Positions 37,785-50,224 of a stretch of DNA of 64,000 bases are shown one piece after another. This stretch comes from Bugula neritina (taxonomy: Eukaryota; Bryozoa; Gymnolaemata; Cheilostomatida; Bugulidae), in assembly GCA_964035545.1 (NCBI GenBank), contig OZ037767.1, positions 15,253,998 through 15,317,997 on the forward strand, written 5' to 3'. A program made the position numbers and the translations under genes. The notes under the pieces are model-generated. The model worked only from the letters and a program-made list of their open reading frames with translations. It was not told the origin of the DNA and did not search any database. Each line of letters starts with the position of its first letter. Within the stretch, counting starts at the first letter, position 1.

Positions 37785-40700
37785 TTGCCACCCTGATACT
37801 ATGAGTAAAATGTACAAGCATACGTGAAAGTATAGATATGATCATAAGTATAAAAATAGGTATAAGTATAAATATAAATATAGGTACAAGTATAAAACGA
37901 ATGATTATATTATTAATAATATTAGTCAGTGATACCTATAACCGTAATGGTTTTTAGACTTACAGTTATCATTAACATTAGCTGAGTAATATGATTAGTT
38001 AAAATAATGGTATTCATTATTATATCATAGTTATAAGTTATAACTCTAGTCTCTAAAGAGCAACAGCAAGTGTAATTGGGATATTCATATTAAACTTCAT
38101 ATTCACATAGTGCAATGTTTATGTTATGAACTAATTTATTCCTTCAACATTTAACTATAAATATGATTAACACTAACTTTGACCAGCAGTATTACTAAAA
38201 GAAGCGTATTACACATATAAGATAATAAAATTCTAGTAGTAGGACTAATAGTATTACTAGGTCCAGTATTATTCTTGTTATCTTATTCATCATTCATGAG
38301 TTATCAAATTTAAAATTACTACTTATTAGCATCAGCATATAAAAAGTAAGATCATTAGGAATAATTATCATGAGGTATGATCTATGATTTGCATTATTCA
38401 GATATAGTTTAATATCAATATGATATATTATTATTGCTGATAGTCTATGTTATAGTTAAATTTATACTTATCTTTACAGTTACCTATAGTAGCACTTCTT
38501 AGTTATTTGTGGTAGCCAAACTAATGTTTAATATTAATAAATTAAACTGAGTATCATAAAAGTGTTACTAAGAATTTTAATTATAATCGTAATGGTGATC
38601 ATATTACTTTATTATAATTATTATATTTAATCATTAATGCTCAACTGAGTTAATGTATACACTTTGAGTTTTACTATTACTCATTATATTTACACTTATA
38701 GTAAAACTAAATATGTAAAAGTTATACTTATACTATTATTATTCGTATTTCATTAGACTTACATCTAAGATCGCAGTCCTATTACTACTACCACTGATAC
38801 TAGTACTACAACTAGTACTAGTACTGCTACTAGTACTAGTACTACTACTACTACTACTACTACTAATAGTACTGTTACTACTACTACTACTACTAGTACT
38901 ACTACTAGGTCTACTACTGTACTAGTACAACTACAAACTTTGAAAATAACTGCAAGAAAGGTATGACTTACTCTTTTTCTTAGTCTTACTGTGACTCTCA
39001 GTCGTAAAGTAAAATAAAATTGTGAACTGTAAAGTTAAACCCAAGGCTGAAATTTATTTAATTAAATTTAGACAATCTGAATCATTGGCTCAATCCTTGA
39101 GTTTGACTATTACTATTATTATTAGTGTTACGATTGTGATTATCATTGGCATTATGCCATTATCATTATGATTGTAATTGTGGTAATTCTAACATTAATT
39201 ATAATCATAAATTAAAAGGTAATGATTAATGATAATTATTTTTATTTTGTAATCATAATGATAATCATAATGATGTAAATTTTGATGTAAATTTTGATGT
39301 AAAACCAAAATACTAAAACTAAAAGTAAAAGTTATAAAATTAAATGATAAAATATCATAATGATAATTATTATATTTATTATATTATTATTGAATATATT
39401 ATTTCATTAGAAAATAGGTTGCAGCTTAGCATGATTAAAATTCAGTAAAAATTAGTTTACCAACAGCAAACATGCATGCGTCTTGTCAACATTCAATTCG
39501 TAGTGCCATAGCGAAGCCAGATTACTGGTAGTACGACTACTAGAACTACTACTACTAGTGATGGATCCTTGGCGATTTTAGCTGTGAGTGACCTTCACCT
39601 CACATTCTCGTCATGTGCGCGGCATTAGACTAAGTAGAGGGTATAAAGCACTGAGCTGGAAAATAAATAATATATTTTAATTATAGGTAATACTAATAGT
39701 AATATAATTTATTGTAATATATAGGTAATATTATTGAGTTCATTGGTATGGAGTATAAACCTATCACTGATAGTATCAGTATCAACTACCACTTACGTAC
39801 TACTTCAACTTATAACTTACCTTCAACTCAAACTGCTTAGAATCATTTGTCTTTGATCATATTGGCATTGTCATTGTGATTGTAATAACTATTAATATTT
39901 TTAGTTCAACATCAATGCCGAACATATTGTAATAACTAATAAGATAATCATAAGGTTGATATATTTTGCTAATACTAATACTAATAGTAATAGTTATAGT
40001 AATTCAGTGTCACTCTCACTCTGGTGGAGTGAGACTCAGACTTAGAGTTAGAGACCGAGTGAGTCCGAGTAAGTCTGAGTGTTGGTAATAGTAATAGTCA
40101 TATAAATTTAAATTATATTTACTTATTTCTAGCAATCACAATGGCAATAGTTATAGTAACTTTCACTTACTCTTAAATCATTGAACCTGAACTAAAAGTA
40201 AAATTAAGCATTATGATTATGATTATCATTATGATTATACCTATGATTTTATTATGTTTAAATTAAAAATCAATATCATGATAATATCATAGTGATAGAC
40301 ATATTATTGATAAATGATAATATAAAAGTAATTTGATAAATTATACATTGATTTTGAATTAAGGTGATACTGATACTAGACCGGTACTGAAAGTGATAGT
40401 AATACTAATAGTAATAGTAATAGTCATATAAATTTAAGTTATATTTACTCATTACCGGCAATCACAATGGCAATAGTAACTTAAACTGTAACAGTAATGG
40501 TATGGGTATGTTTGAAATTGTCACTATCAATATTGCTATGAATCAAAATATAATGCTATCATACCAATAATTTAAAATAGTATTACAAAGCTTCAGTAGC
40601 AACTTTTACTTGTACCAGTTTGGAATTTTGAATTATACATATTCTTAGTTAAAGTCTTCAAGTTTATTGTCAAAATGAACTTGAAATTAAAGACTTAGTA

Positions 40701-42560
40701 GTAAAAATTAAACTAAGACTGACTGTAAGTGACTAAGAAAAAAAATAAGTAATTTTAAATATCGATTTAGTATTTTTCTTACTCTTTGTCTTAAAATTGA
40801 CTTTTATTTTGCACCTACTCCTGGTCAATGATTCTTTTTTCTATTTATATTACTATTGCTATTAGTATAATTGACTTAAATTTAATAATAGATATGATTA
40901 TATCTTTATAAATGTGATATTTGATTTTACGAATAGTAATTCGAAAACTCTTTGGTATTATTTATTTTTGATCATTGTAGTTATTATCATTATATTTGTA
41001 TAATAATTATGATTATCAAATTCAATATCGATATTTGTATTATGGTATGGATATCTGCCTCCATCCCATATTCTATTTTGCAGTGCCTTTTTACATTCAC
41101 GTCTAGGTTCGCATTGCGATGGTCATACTGATAGCACTTGGGGACAGTGATGAGCATAATGATTATCACTAATATTAAGATTATCGTTATTAGGATTTAG
41201 AATTATTTAATAAACAAGCAACTTAAAACAAATGTTCTTACTAATATACATATTAATTACTAATATAAATATACTACTATGAATATCATAATTATTATAC
41301 TTTACAATTCAAAGTAGGATAATCATAATACGAACTGGTAAAACTAAATATAAAGTAAATGTAATAATACTAATAGTAGTTATCCATTCCCCTTTGGTTT
41401 CACATACTAATAATTGGAAACCTCTGTCGTAATATTATTTCTATTAATATTGCTCAAAGTTTGATCCCTATTTAATTTTATAGTTCACTCACCAGCTACA
41501 TAATTTTATTAAAATACATGTAGTATTGGTTATAGTACTAGTGAAACTTGAAGTTGAATAGCATGCTTATTACTCACTGCTCTTTGCTTACATTATTAGG
41601 GTTACTCTTTAGTCTTAGAGATACCCTAACATAAACTTGAAAGCTGGAGGTAGTACTAGTCTAGTGCTGTGGTAATCCTACACTGTTGACTTATCAACAC
41701 TGTGACTATAATTATGACTCCTAAGTCAAAGTCATTTTCATATAGTAGTAATCACTATGACAGACTGAAAGTCAGGAAGACTAAATATAATGGTAAAGTG
41801 TGTAAGAATAAATCATACTTAATCAATTACTTTTAGTTTTGTTACCAGTGTTGGGTCAACTTTCAGAATAAAGAATAAATATAATTATAAAGATAAATGG
41901 ATAAAAATTCCAATCATGGTTTAATGTGCCTATTTTAAGCTGTTAATTTAATTACTATAATATAAGTGCTCAAAATACAACTTTTGATTTTCATAATTAT
42001 GTTTTAATTTAATACAGATACCATAGTATCATATACAGTAGAATCAGTTGTATCTTATTTAATAATGAAGTAACTTATTAGAGCTTTCACAGTTATTAAT
42101 TATTCACTTGTTAGTCTTTGAACTAGGACAATGTTTGAAACTTGAAGTAGAATGAAGTTTGATTTCAGTTACCGCAATGGTATCTGCAGTCACAATAGGA
42201 ATACGCATATAACTATGTTTATATTTGTGAAAAATATATAGTCAAAACTAGATAAGGTAATAGTAATTATAATTGGTTTCACTTTTAATATATTCCTATA
42301 AACTGGAAAATAGACAGAAGCATTTAATCATGAAAGTAAACCTAGTGGAAGTAAATCAATTCACTAAGTATAGTAAAATATTTACTATTCAGTAAGTTTA
42401 TTTACTTTAGTTAATTGTACTTGATTATTTCTGTCGGTTTTTCAGTTGATTTTTCTACCTTTTGCTATAGCATATCAAACTACCACAAAGTCATGCTTCC
42501 ATATTACAATTATAAACATAGTGTTACTGTGTAATGTTATAGTAATGTAATAGTAATATT
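37785..42560. repeat. cryptic hexanucleotide-periodic region, copy 2
   Basis: Counterpart of 15785-20560. Differences include 12 fewer bases in the AACTCA/AACTGA run (~39825), 12 fewer in the TAATAC/TTATAG run (~39970), 6 fewer in the TCACTC run (~40010), 6 more in the GATTAT/CATTAT run (~40210) and 12 more in the GATGTAAATTTT run (~39275). Confidence 0.7.
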
Positions 42561-43452
42561 TGGATCATTGTAAGTATTTCTGTTGTTGTACTGATTGATA
42601 AATATTTTTTAGCTTGCATGGATATTTGCAACGATCAAGATGTCATTTGAACCTGGACTGGAATAAAGATGGCAAATCGAGAAGCTAGCTACAATTATTC
42701 TGCAGAAAGAAACTTGGTAAGCAAAATTAAGCTGCAGCATTGAGCAGTAAGCAATATGACGATGAACTTTGCTTGATTTTGATTGACCTTAAAATATCTG
42801 GTCACCTTTCACCAACGTGGTCCTGCGCGGGTGGCGGGTGACCTTAAAATGTCTGTTGCGCGTAAAATAAATTTTGTGACAGTCAAAAGTATGCTGATCT
42901 TTTTCGTATTTCAGTGCATCGGTGTCTTAGCTTAAGAGCTGAACCCAACAATTATGATCTAAAGCTGTTTTTTACTAGAAAGTGATTTTACTGTCTTTCT
43001 GATTATTCTTGGTTTTTCAGCTTGATGAATTGAATAAATGGATTTGATTTCGGGTATTATGTAATGGATGAAAGAAATTTTTCTTAAATTTGTACTGAGC
43101 AATTTTTGCTATTGCTATGATGTTTAGTGATAAAATTGCACCCTTAATAACCCTGAAAACTTTCATTACTAGCATTTGTTTATGTTCATTTTTAGGAAAT
43201 TAAAATGAAGACACAACTCACCGATGCTATCTCACTGTGCCTGCATGCAGTTTATCTAAAAAGGTACTCCTATTAGCTGGCTCTTGCCCAATACCTGGTT
43301 GTCTCTGTAACTATTTTTTGCTCGCAGATAAGTTTTTTGAACTTGACATTTTATTGATTTTGAAAGTTATAGTGAGATTTGAACTTGCTAGCATCGTTTT
43401 TAAAGACTTGCTGCAGTTTTTATCAACATTTTTTAAGTCAATGGTGTTAGTT

Positions 43453-43755
43453 TGGAAGCTCTCTCACTCCTCTCTCTGTCTCTTTTTCCCACACCTTCCA
43501 CTCAACCTCTTTCTCTCCTTCTCTCCCTCTCTCCCACCCTCCCTCTCTCCCACCCTCTGTCTCTTCCACCTTCTCCCTCTCTCTCCCACTCTCCGTCTCT
43601 CCCACCTTCTCTCTCTCCTAACCTTTCTCTCTTCCCTTTTCCACTATCTCTCTGACTCTCTCCCTTTCTCTCTTCTACCCCATCTCTCTTCCATCCTCTC
43701 TCCTAACCTTTCTCTCCCACCCCCCCCCTCTCCCACTCTCTTTCTCTCTCTAGTT
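43453..43755 (+). repeat. polypyrimidine tract, copy 2
   Basis: Same tract as 21456-21775 but shorter, lacking some CCCACCCTCC units; length differs by repeat slippage. Confidence 0.9.
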
Positions 43756-46700
43756 TGCATGGCTTTACCCAATTTTGGTTTATTTTTTTATTTTGTTTCA
43801 GAGTATCCAAAAGGAAAGCTAAAATTTATTTAATATATATTATACCAACTTGAGCTTTACATATAATATCAAATAAATGCTGTGTTTTGTTAAAACAATG
43901 TTTGCAACTTTGTAGTATATTCAAATTCATAATTTATTTGTAGAGTCACACAACAAGACACTACTCTGACACACTCACAAGTTGCCACTGATCCAGCAGT
44001 ATAGATGATTGTTTTCTCCACTGGCTATGCTGTCACGCTTTACTGTTGTGGTGTTTGAAACAAACCAATTGTTTGCCTACGCAGATTAGGGTGAGAAAAA
44101 AAGTGAGAAATGAAAGCTGTTTTTAATACCAACTACACTTAGTTTTTATTGAATGAAAAACAAAGTGAAATCATTAGTTATCCGTTAAATGACTAAATCA
44201 TTGTTTATAAAGATGAAACACAAATAATCTTATAATATGCTAATGAAATTTGGCTTTCAAATAGCTTTTTTCTGTATATTTGTTGAGGAAGTTTATCTTC
44301 AACAAAACTTCGTATAGCTGTTGAATATGTGGAGAGTATTTTATATTGCATAAATTTATAGAGTAAAAGGTTCTCATCAAACTTTTACAACTTAGCTCAT
44401 CTACGGTTTAAAAGTGTGAGTCACCCTTCACACTAGAGTTTTATAAAGTTTTAATGAATGTGCAGTATTTTATAAAATATTGTGTGTCTCGTAAATTTAG
44501 CTATTTCTACCTTTTCAGTGAGATTGGAGTAAACACACCTCAAAATTCCCATCTGGTATCACATTGATTTATCGCAAGTCAAAGTACACCTACTAACTCG
44601 TCCTTCCTTAATACCTGCTTGCTTTTGCACTTCTACTCATTTCATGTACCTAACATTTCTCTTGCAGATGAATTACATCTTTTAAGTTGTAAAAGCCTTA
44701 AATAGCATGAAATTAATGAGGTTTAAACCGTGGCCACACTAACTATTGATGCGTTTATTGATGGGTTAAATTACACGAAAATATTGTCTTTCTTTTTAGT
44801 TTCACCTAAAGTATTACATACTATTGATGGAGGCTTTGCTGAAGTTTTTGGGTGATGATTTGTCAATAATTTTCCAGAGAAGATGATGCCACGGTGGCTG
44901 GCATCATTATGCAGTTTCCAAATTTCTTTCGGCTTTGCTCTAGTGAAAATTTTGGAAAACAATCAACAAAAAGGTTTGTACCATAAACGAAGTTATTGTG
45001 TGCGTGTTGCCAAAGCATAAAGTGTGCTGGACATTTTTAGGTTTCTGTTGAGATGCGTTTTTGCTTTTCCTGCATGAAAAAAGTTCCAGTTTCAGTTGAT
45101 ATCACTAGCGGAGTGCCCACCTATATTTTAAATCATATTGATGCATAAGTTCTTTTTGTAATATTAAAAGTATAACTTGCTTAATTGCTATTCAATGCCC
45201 TTTGAAGTTTCCAACTGTAATTAATTAGTTGATTTGGCAGCATAGTATCGATGATTGATGAAGGCAGCCGATATAATTATAAGCATAAATATCTATATCT
45301 ACATGAAGATGTCATTCCCAATGATTGTTATTCTGAAATCAGCTGATTAAGTTATCACAAACTAAACATTTTGACCAGCGGCTTGCAATGCAACTCGGTA
45401 AAATTTCAGACCTAGATGAATTGAATTTCTTACTGAAAATCATGAAGGTATTAAAGTTTAAAGTGAAAGTTTAAAGGGTCATCTCTCTGCGAATTCTAAT
45501 AGCATGGTGCCAATTAGACTTGAAAAAATTTCAAGGCACTATAAAGCACTAAGCCCATTCTTACAAGTAGTTTCAAAGTGCACTGGAATTTCAGTTTACT
45601 TGTCATTGTATAGAATCCTGATCTACACTATATAGCATTCACTATTGCCTGCTTTTTCTAAGCATCTATAATGTATTAACTACAGTTTGCTTTGAGAAGT
45701 GAATTTCTACTTGGTATTTTTTCCTTATCGTTCTGTTGTTTGCCAGTAGTCTTAATTTAATGGATTTTCCCTTTTCAAAAGTGGTTGTGAGAATCAAAAC
45801 GCATCATGCAGCCTGCAACTACACAATCAGTCAGTAATTTCTTCCATTAAAGTAGCTCTTCTGGTTACCCTTGCTCACCTAAAAGCCTGAGCCTCATTCA
45901 AATTGCAAGTTTTTAGAGTTGTTAATTTTTCATGCAATCTTTCATTTTTTTGTTAGGCACAAAATTAGTATTCACTAGACCTAATCTTTCATCTGCATGT
46001 ATGCCTATTGTTTGTTCATTAAAGAAAAACCTCTGCTGAATATTGAACTAATAATGAAAACGAATTCCCTAAACTAAAAGTAGCAGTGTGATTTTGGTAT
46101 TACAATCAGTTGTTAGCATAGAGTCAAGTTATTGACAGGAATTTTCAAATTGAAATGAATGAATTTCATTGTAAGTCAGCAAGATTTAGTCTAAGTAAAC
46201 ATAGCATTACATCATGTTCTTATTTAACATTGGTAGAAGGCAACATTTATTTTAAGGACTGTTGTAAACTTAAATGTAATTTTAGGTACTTTCCATGTTT
46301 GTTATTGTAGATGGTCTTGTTCTTTGGAATGGATGTGACAACTCCTTGTGTCAAACTTAACTGATTGACTACTGAATCCCAATCATGTTTTGCCAAAAAA
46401 TGTGAAAATGGAGTGCATGTCTACTTTATTTGAGAAAATATTAAAAATACTTTTGAAACTTCATCTAGCCAAACAATACAACAGTTTCATTTTATTAAAA
46501 AACATCATTTGCCCAAAATGTATTATGTAATCGAACAATTTCTAGAAAAAAAGTGCTTTCCTCCAGTTTTGCTAATGAATTACATATTTCATTACATGCT
46601 TGTCTTTATAATTTTATTAATTGTTTTTTCTGGTGAGTCAATTAAAGTCAATTCAACCTAGAAAAGTCTGAATTTCAGACTTAATTTCAAGCTAGAATAT

Positions 46701-47122
46701 TCACATTTTTAGGTCTGCGTTTGCAAACATTGTTGTGTTACTTTACTTTTTATATTTTTTGAAATAAATATTTTTTTAGCTTGTGCCTATTCATGATTAG
46801 AATAGTATAATAATATTTAACTTTTCTTCAATTTTAATAGATGAAAATGTTGATCAGTTGGAGTATTCAGTATAGCTGAATTTTACTTGCTTCTGCTAGA
46901 ACAATCTTTTGGAGTTGTCTGCCCTTTCTTTAGGTAATATTTTGACCTATGGTAAACGCAATAATTATAACTTTTTAAAGATGCTTGTGAACCTAACAAT
47001 ATAGCACAACTATCAAACCACATTATTTATTCAATATCTGCATAAAATTTAGCCAATAATCTGCCACCCAATGAGCTTGAAAAGATATTAGAATTCTAGC
47101 TCAGTGCTGCCATCAATGTAGA

Positions 47123-47212
47123 TATTTATAATGATATAAAGCCAAAACTCATTATTTATAATGATATAAAGCCAAAACTCATTATTTATAATGATATAAA
47201 GCCAAAACTCAT
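47123..47212 (+). repeat. 30 bp direct repeat, three units (copy 2)
   Basis: Same unit as 25141-25200 with one additional perfect copy. Confidence 0.95.
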
Positions 47213-47727
47213 TATTGCATGAAATTATCTAACCATTCCTGACGAAGAATCGAGATAATAACTCCAAAGTTGGTCAGTTGAAACCACAGCAATAATACTT
47301 TAATCCTTATAATTATCAGGTTTAATTTTATACCAAGCCCCAATAAGTACATATCACTATGACAACACAGCCTAAGCACCTCCAATGCAAGAAATTTAGT
47401 ATTGTGGTGCTACAAATCCTCCAGTTACAAATGAGTAGAGCTTTCATGATTATTGGTCTACCATAATGTTTATTTAGCTGTAGGGACTAGCATAAATGCT
47501 ATTATATGCGGGAGGTATTTGAAAAGCTTCCAACTCCATCTTCAACTACGGGCTATTATAATTATGCTGATAAACGAGATACTACACTCAGACTGCCCTG
47601 TTATAGTACTATGATTGGCTACTGCAAAATTTTTGCCGATAGACAACATTTATTTATGATGTAATGTATCTCGTATTGGCACATAAGTGTTATGTCTGAA
47701 GACAAGATACTGTGAAATTATGCCCTG

Positions 47728-47735
47728 CAGCATTG
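47728..47735 (+). repeat. right target-site duplication CAGCATTG
   Basis: Eight bases directly after the element terminus GCCCTG, starting the second half of the CPEB exon. Confidence 0.85.
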
Positions 47736-47762
47736 ACACTGACAAACACAAATACCCAATTG
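47728..47762 (+). pseudogene. CPEB1: CPEB1-like gene, second half of the RRM2 exon
   Basis: It encodes SIDTDKHKYPIG, the conserved CPEB1 segment that follows VVYAG in RRM2, and ends with a GTAGGA donor at 47763 (phase 1). The first eight bases (CAGCATTG) are the right-hand target duplication of the hAT-like element. The sequence CCCTGCAG at the element boundary could act as a splice acceptor. However, joining a GTATAT donor at 5285 (or 27234) to it would add 7 nt, shift the frame and give an immediate TGA. Confidence 0.9.
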
Positions 47763-48198
47763 GTAGGAGCTTAGTCTATGTTCTGACACAGCTATGCAAC
47801 TTCCTGAAACAGTTTGTGCTAATAATATATATTATAACGGAAAAAATTATTTCTGTGAACTCATTTACAATTCCTCTATTTTATTATTATCACCTTTACA
47901 TAACTCTACTATAATAACACACAATTGTGTACTATATATACAGTTCCATTGTTTTCCTATAACTATACATTGATATATATGCTATCTCTACTATCTATAT
48001 ACTGCACAGAGAGAAATATTAGTGTTAGAGTGAACATTAGCTGACAACTAAAACAGCTCGTTTTTTGGATCCCTAAATTGACCAGCAGTGAATAGAAATT
48101 AGTGTCAGGTACTGTTCACAGTGAATAGTATGTTAGATCAATGTTGATATAAAGAGTTGTGAAGTTGATTCTTAGTATTTATCACAATGAGCCAAGTT

Positions 48199-48440
48199 AT
48201 GTTCAATGGTGATCTTATATATGTTCAATGGTGAGCTTAAATATTTTCGATGGTGATCTTATTTATGCTCAATAGTGATATTATATATGTTTAATAGTGA
48301 TCTTATTTATGCTCAATAGTGATATTATATATGTTTAATGATGATCTTATTTCTGTTCAATGATGATCTTAGATATGCTCAATGCTGAACTAAGTTATAT
48401 TCAAAGCTGAACTTATAAATGTTCCATGCTGCTCTAATGT
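48199..48440 (+). repeat. 22 bp minisatellite, 11 units, in TIR element unit 1
   Basis: Eleven consecutive degenerate 22 bp units of the form ATGTTCAATGGTGATCTTAT-AT with no length change between units. Confidence 0.9.
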
Positions 48441-48714
48441 TTGTTGGAAATAAGCTTCTGCAAAAATTATTACTGATCACTCTGAACTAACTTGTCATAA
48501 CTTCTAACCAGTAGAAGAGTATAGTAATGTGGATTTTATTGTATATGATAGTTGAATATAAGAAATGCAACAAAAAATAACTTCTAAATATTAAAATAAG
48601 AAAAAAAAACATGAAAATAAGCATTTGCAGAATTTTTCTACGACTGTAAATTCAGTTAACTTTTCTCAATATTAGCAGAACCTGCTAAAACCATAGTGTG
48701 TGTCATTACATTCT

Positions 48715-49005
48715 TGCTCTGTAGTGTAGCGATAACCAAGTCCGAGGTCTGTGATAGTAACCCAAGTACGGGAGGGGGGGAGGGGGAAGTTTTATAACTA
48801 ATTCTAGCGGTTAGTAAAGTGTGGTAGAACTCCGAGAAGAGTTGAGCGGTCAGGGAAGCTTGAAGGAGTAGTATAAAAAAGGCAGCTGAGTTCTTGAAAA
48901 GTGGGTAAGGTGTAGTGTCGAGAGCACCCAGTGACGATTGTAATGTAGTGGTGAGTGCGTCTGCTTGCAGGCTGAAGGTCTCAGCATGACTCAAAGTTTT
49001 GTAGT
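48715..49005 (+). mobile_element. composite tRNA-like SINE inside TIR unit 1
   Basis: Two tRNA-like modules. The first is deleted in its A-box part. The second contains GTAGTGGTGAGTGCG, CTGCTTGCAGG and a weak B-box. The linker shows CCGAGAAGAGTTGAGC and GAGTTCTTGAAAA as in the SINE at 25-330. Confidence 0.5.
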
Positions 49006-50109
49006 GGTCAAATTATTTTTTGTGCTCCTATTCAGCATCTTTGAGTGTATGTTCTTAAAAAATGTTATGGGATCTACAACAAAAGATAAAATTTGGGTAA
49101 TATTTAAACTGTATTAACATGAACAGTAAACATTTGGTTAAGATATACAATCACAAGCAGCTTATAAATTAAGTTCAACTTTGAAGAAGCTGAAGTCTAA
49201 GGCCAAAACTAATAGTATCAATGATGATAGCTATGAATCTTTCAGCATATTTTCAGCACCATCGTACCAATCGTTTGATTCTGAATAACCATACAGGCTT
49301 TGGCAAACTTATGATCATTATGTTTCGTAGTGGGTTAGTTTGGGTTAGTTTGAGCTTATCAAAATTAAGTAACAATTTTGGCCATCATTTTATTTTATTT
49401 CTTTCTTAATTACAAATGCAAGAGCTGTTGGGCATAATTAGTTCAGTTAATAGAAGCTTCTCTGCATTAAAATTATCTCAAAATGTCAGTGAACCACAAT
49501 TTAAGCTGGAGTCAGCATTTTATATGGACCCCTCATATCGAGATAACAGATATTGATAAGTTTCAGTATGTCTATAAATTGAAAAACAAATAAAGTACTA
49601 CCAAGAAAAATATTGCTACTTAAACATGTTTTTATATTTCATTGTGCTGTGCAAAGATAAATAAAAGAATAAACTGGTAGCACGGAAGTTAATAAAAAAA
49701 TTTGCCAACTCACCACTAATATTGGCATTTTGGTACTTAGCTATAAAACAAGAAGCTAGCTTGGCAGCTGCTTAAGGCTAATAACTACTTGTAGGCTGCT
49801 AAACTGCATTATTAACAATATGAATACTTCTACAATGGGGGGGGGGGAATTCAAATTAATGAATTTAGCACAAATTGCTAAAAGGTGAAGTGGAAATAAA
49901 ACGCTACATTTTTTGAAAATATATTGTTACAGGAAAACTTGTATCAAATTGATATAGGAATAGAGTAGTTTGGGAAATACAAGTTAATGTGGTCTCTTAA
50001 AAGTTATAGTTGCACAAATTCAATTATCTGTCTACAGCAATAGTCATACTGTCATTGTGATTGTGATATAAAATCAAAATGACAACGTTAAGCAAATGAT
50101 TGAGCTTAC

Positions 50110-50224
50110 CTTTTGCTGCAATGACAACTTCAGTTCCTAACTCTGAAAGAAAGTGATCATCTTCTATCTCTGAAAGGTAGCTGCAATCTTTACCCATGTG
50201 ATGAAATGATTCAATGTTTTCCAT
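50110..50224 (-). CDS. candidate first coding exon carried by TIR unit 1
   Basis: The ATG at 50224 opens 38 codons (MENIESFHHMGKDCSYL and onward to VVIAAK), ending at a strong donor AAAG|GTAAGC. The same exon and donor are kept in unit 2 apart from a few substitutions. No later exon could be assigned and no family is recognised. It could be the start of a transposase or a captured host exon. Confidence 0.35.

Larger units (their letters stand above)
25716..47727. repeat. segmental tandem duplication, copy 2 (22,012 bp)
   Basis: This is a direct repeat of 3767-25715. The junction with copy 1 shares only the two bases CA with the sequence following the element at 47728, and there are no long flanking repeats, so it is not a product of ordinary unequal crossing-over. 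By eye the first ~2.24 kb differ at only three places, while other parts differ at about 1% or more. Copy 2 ends where the second half of the CPEB exon begins and retains both target duplications of the element. Confidence 0.95.
27232..47727. mobile_element. giant hAT-like TIR element, copy 2 (20.5 kb), with both target duplications
   Basis: Same termini as copy 1. Here both flanks carry CAGCATTG (27224-27231 and 47728-47735). Taking out the element and one TSD restores continuous CPEB RRM2 codons, which independently proves an insertion with an 8 bp staggered target. Contents parallel copy 1: AT-rich DNA, foldback, LINE, hexamer-periodic block, polypyrimidine tract and a 30 bp repeat. Confidence 0.75.

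Noticed and set aside
3767-47727. False duplication by an assembler (two haplotypes joined end to end)
   Set aside because: Not excluded, but the joint lies at a transposon end with only two shared bases, whereas overlap-based mis-joins usually need longer identity. Read depth and spanning reads would settle it.
48656-48994. 112-codon antisense frame in TIR unit 1
   Set aside because: Antisense of the composite tRNA-like SINE; not open in unit 2.
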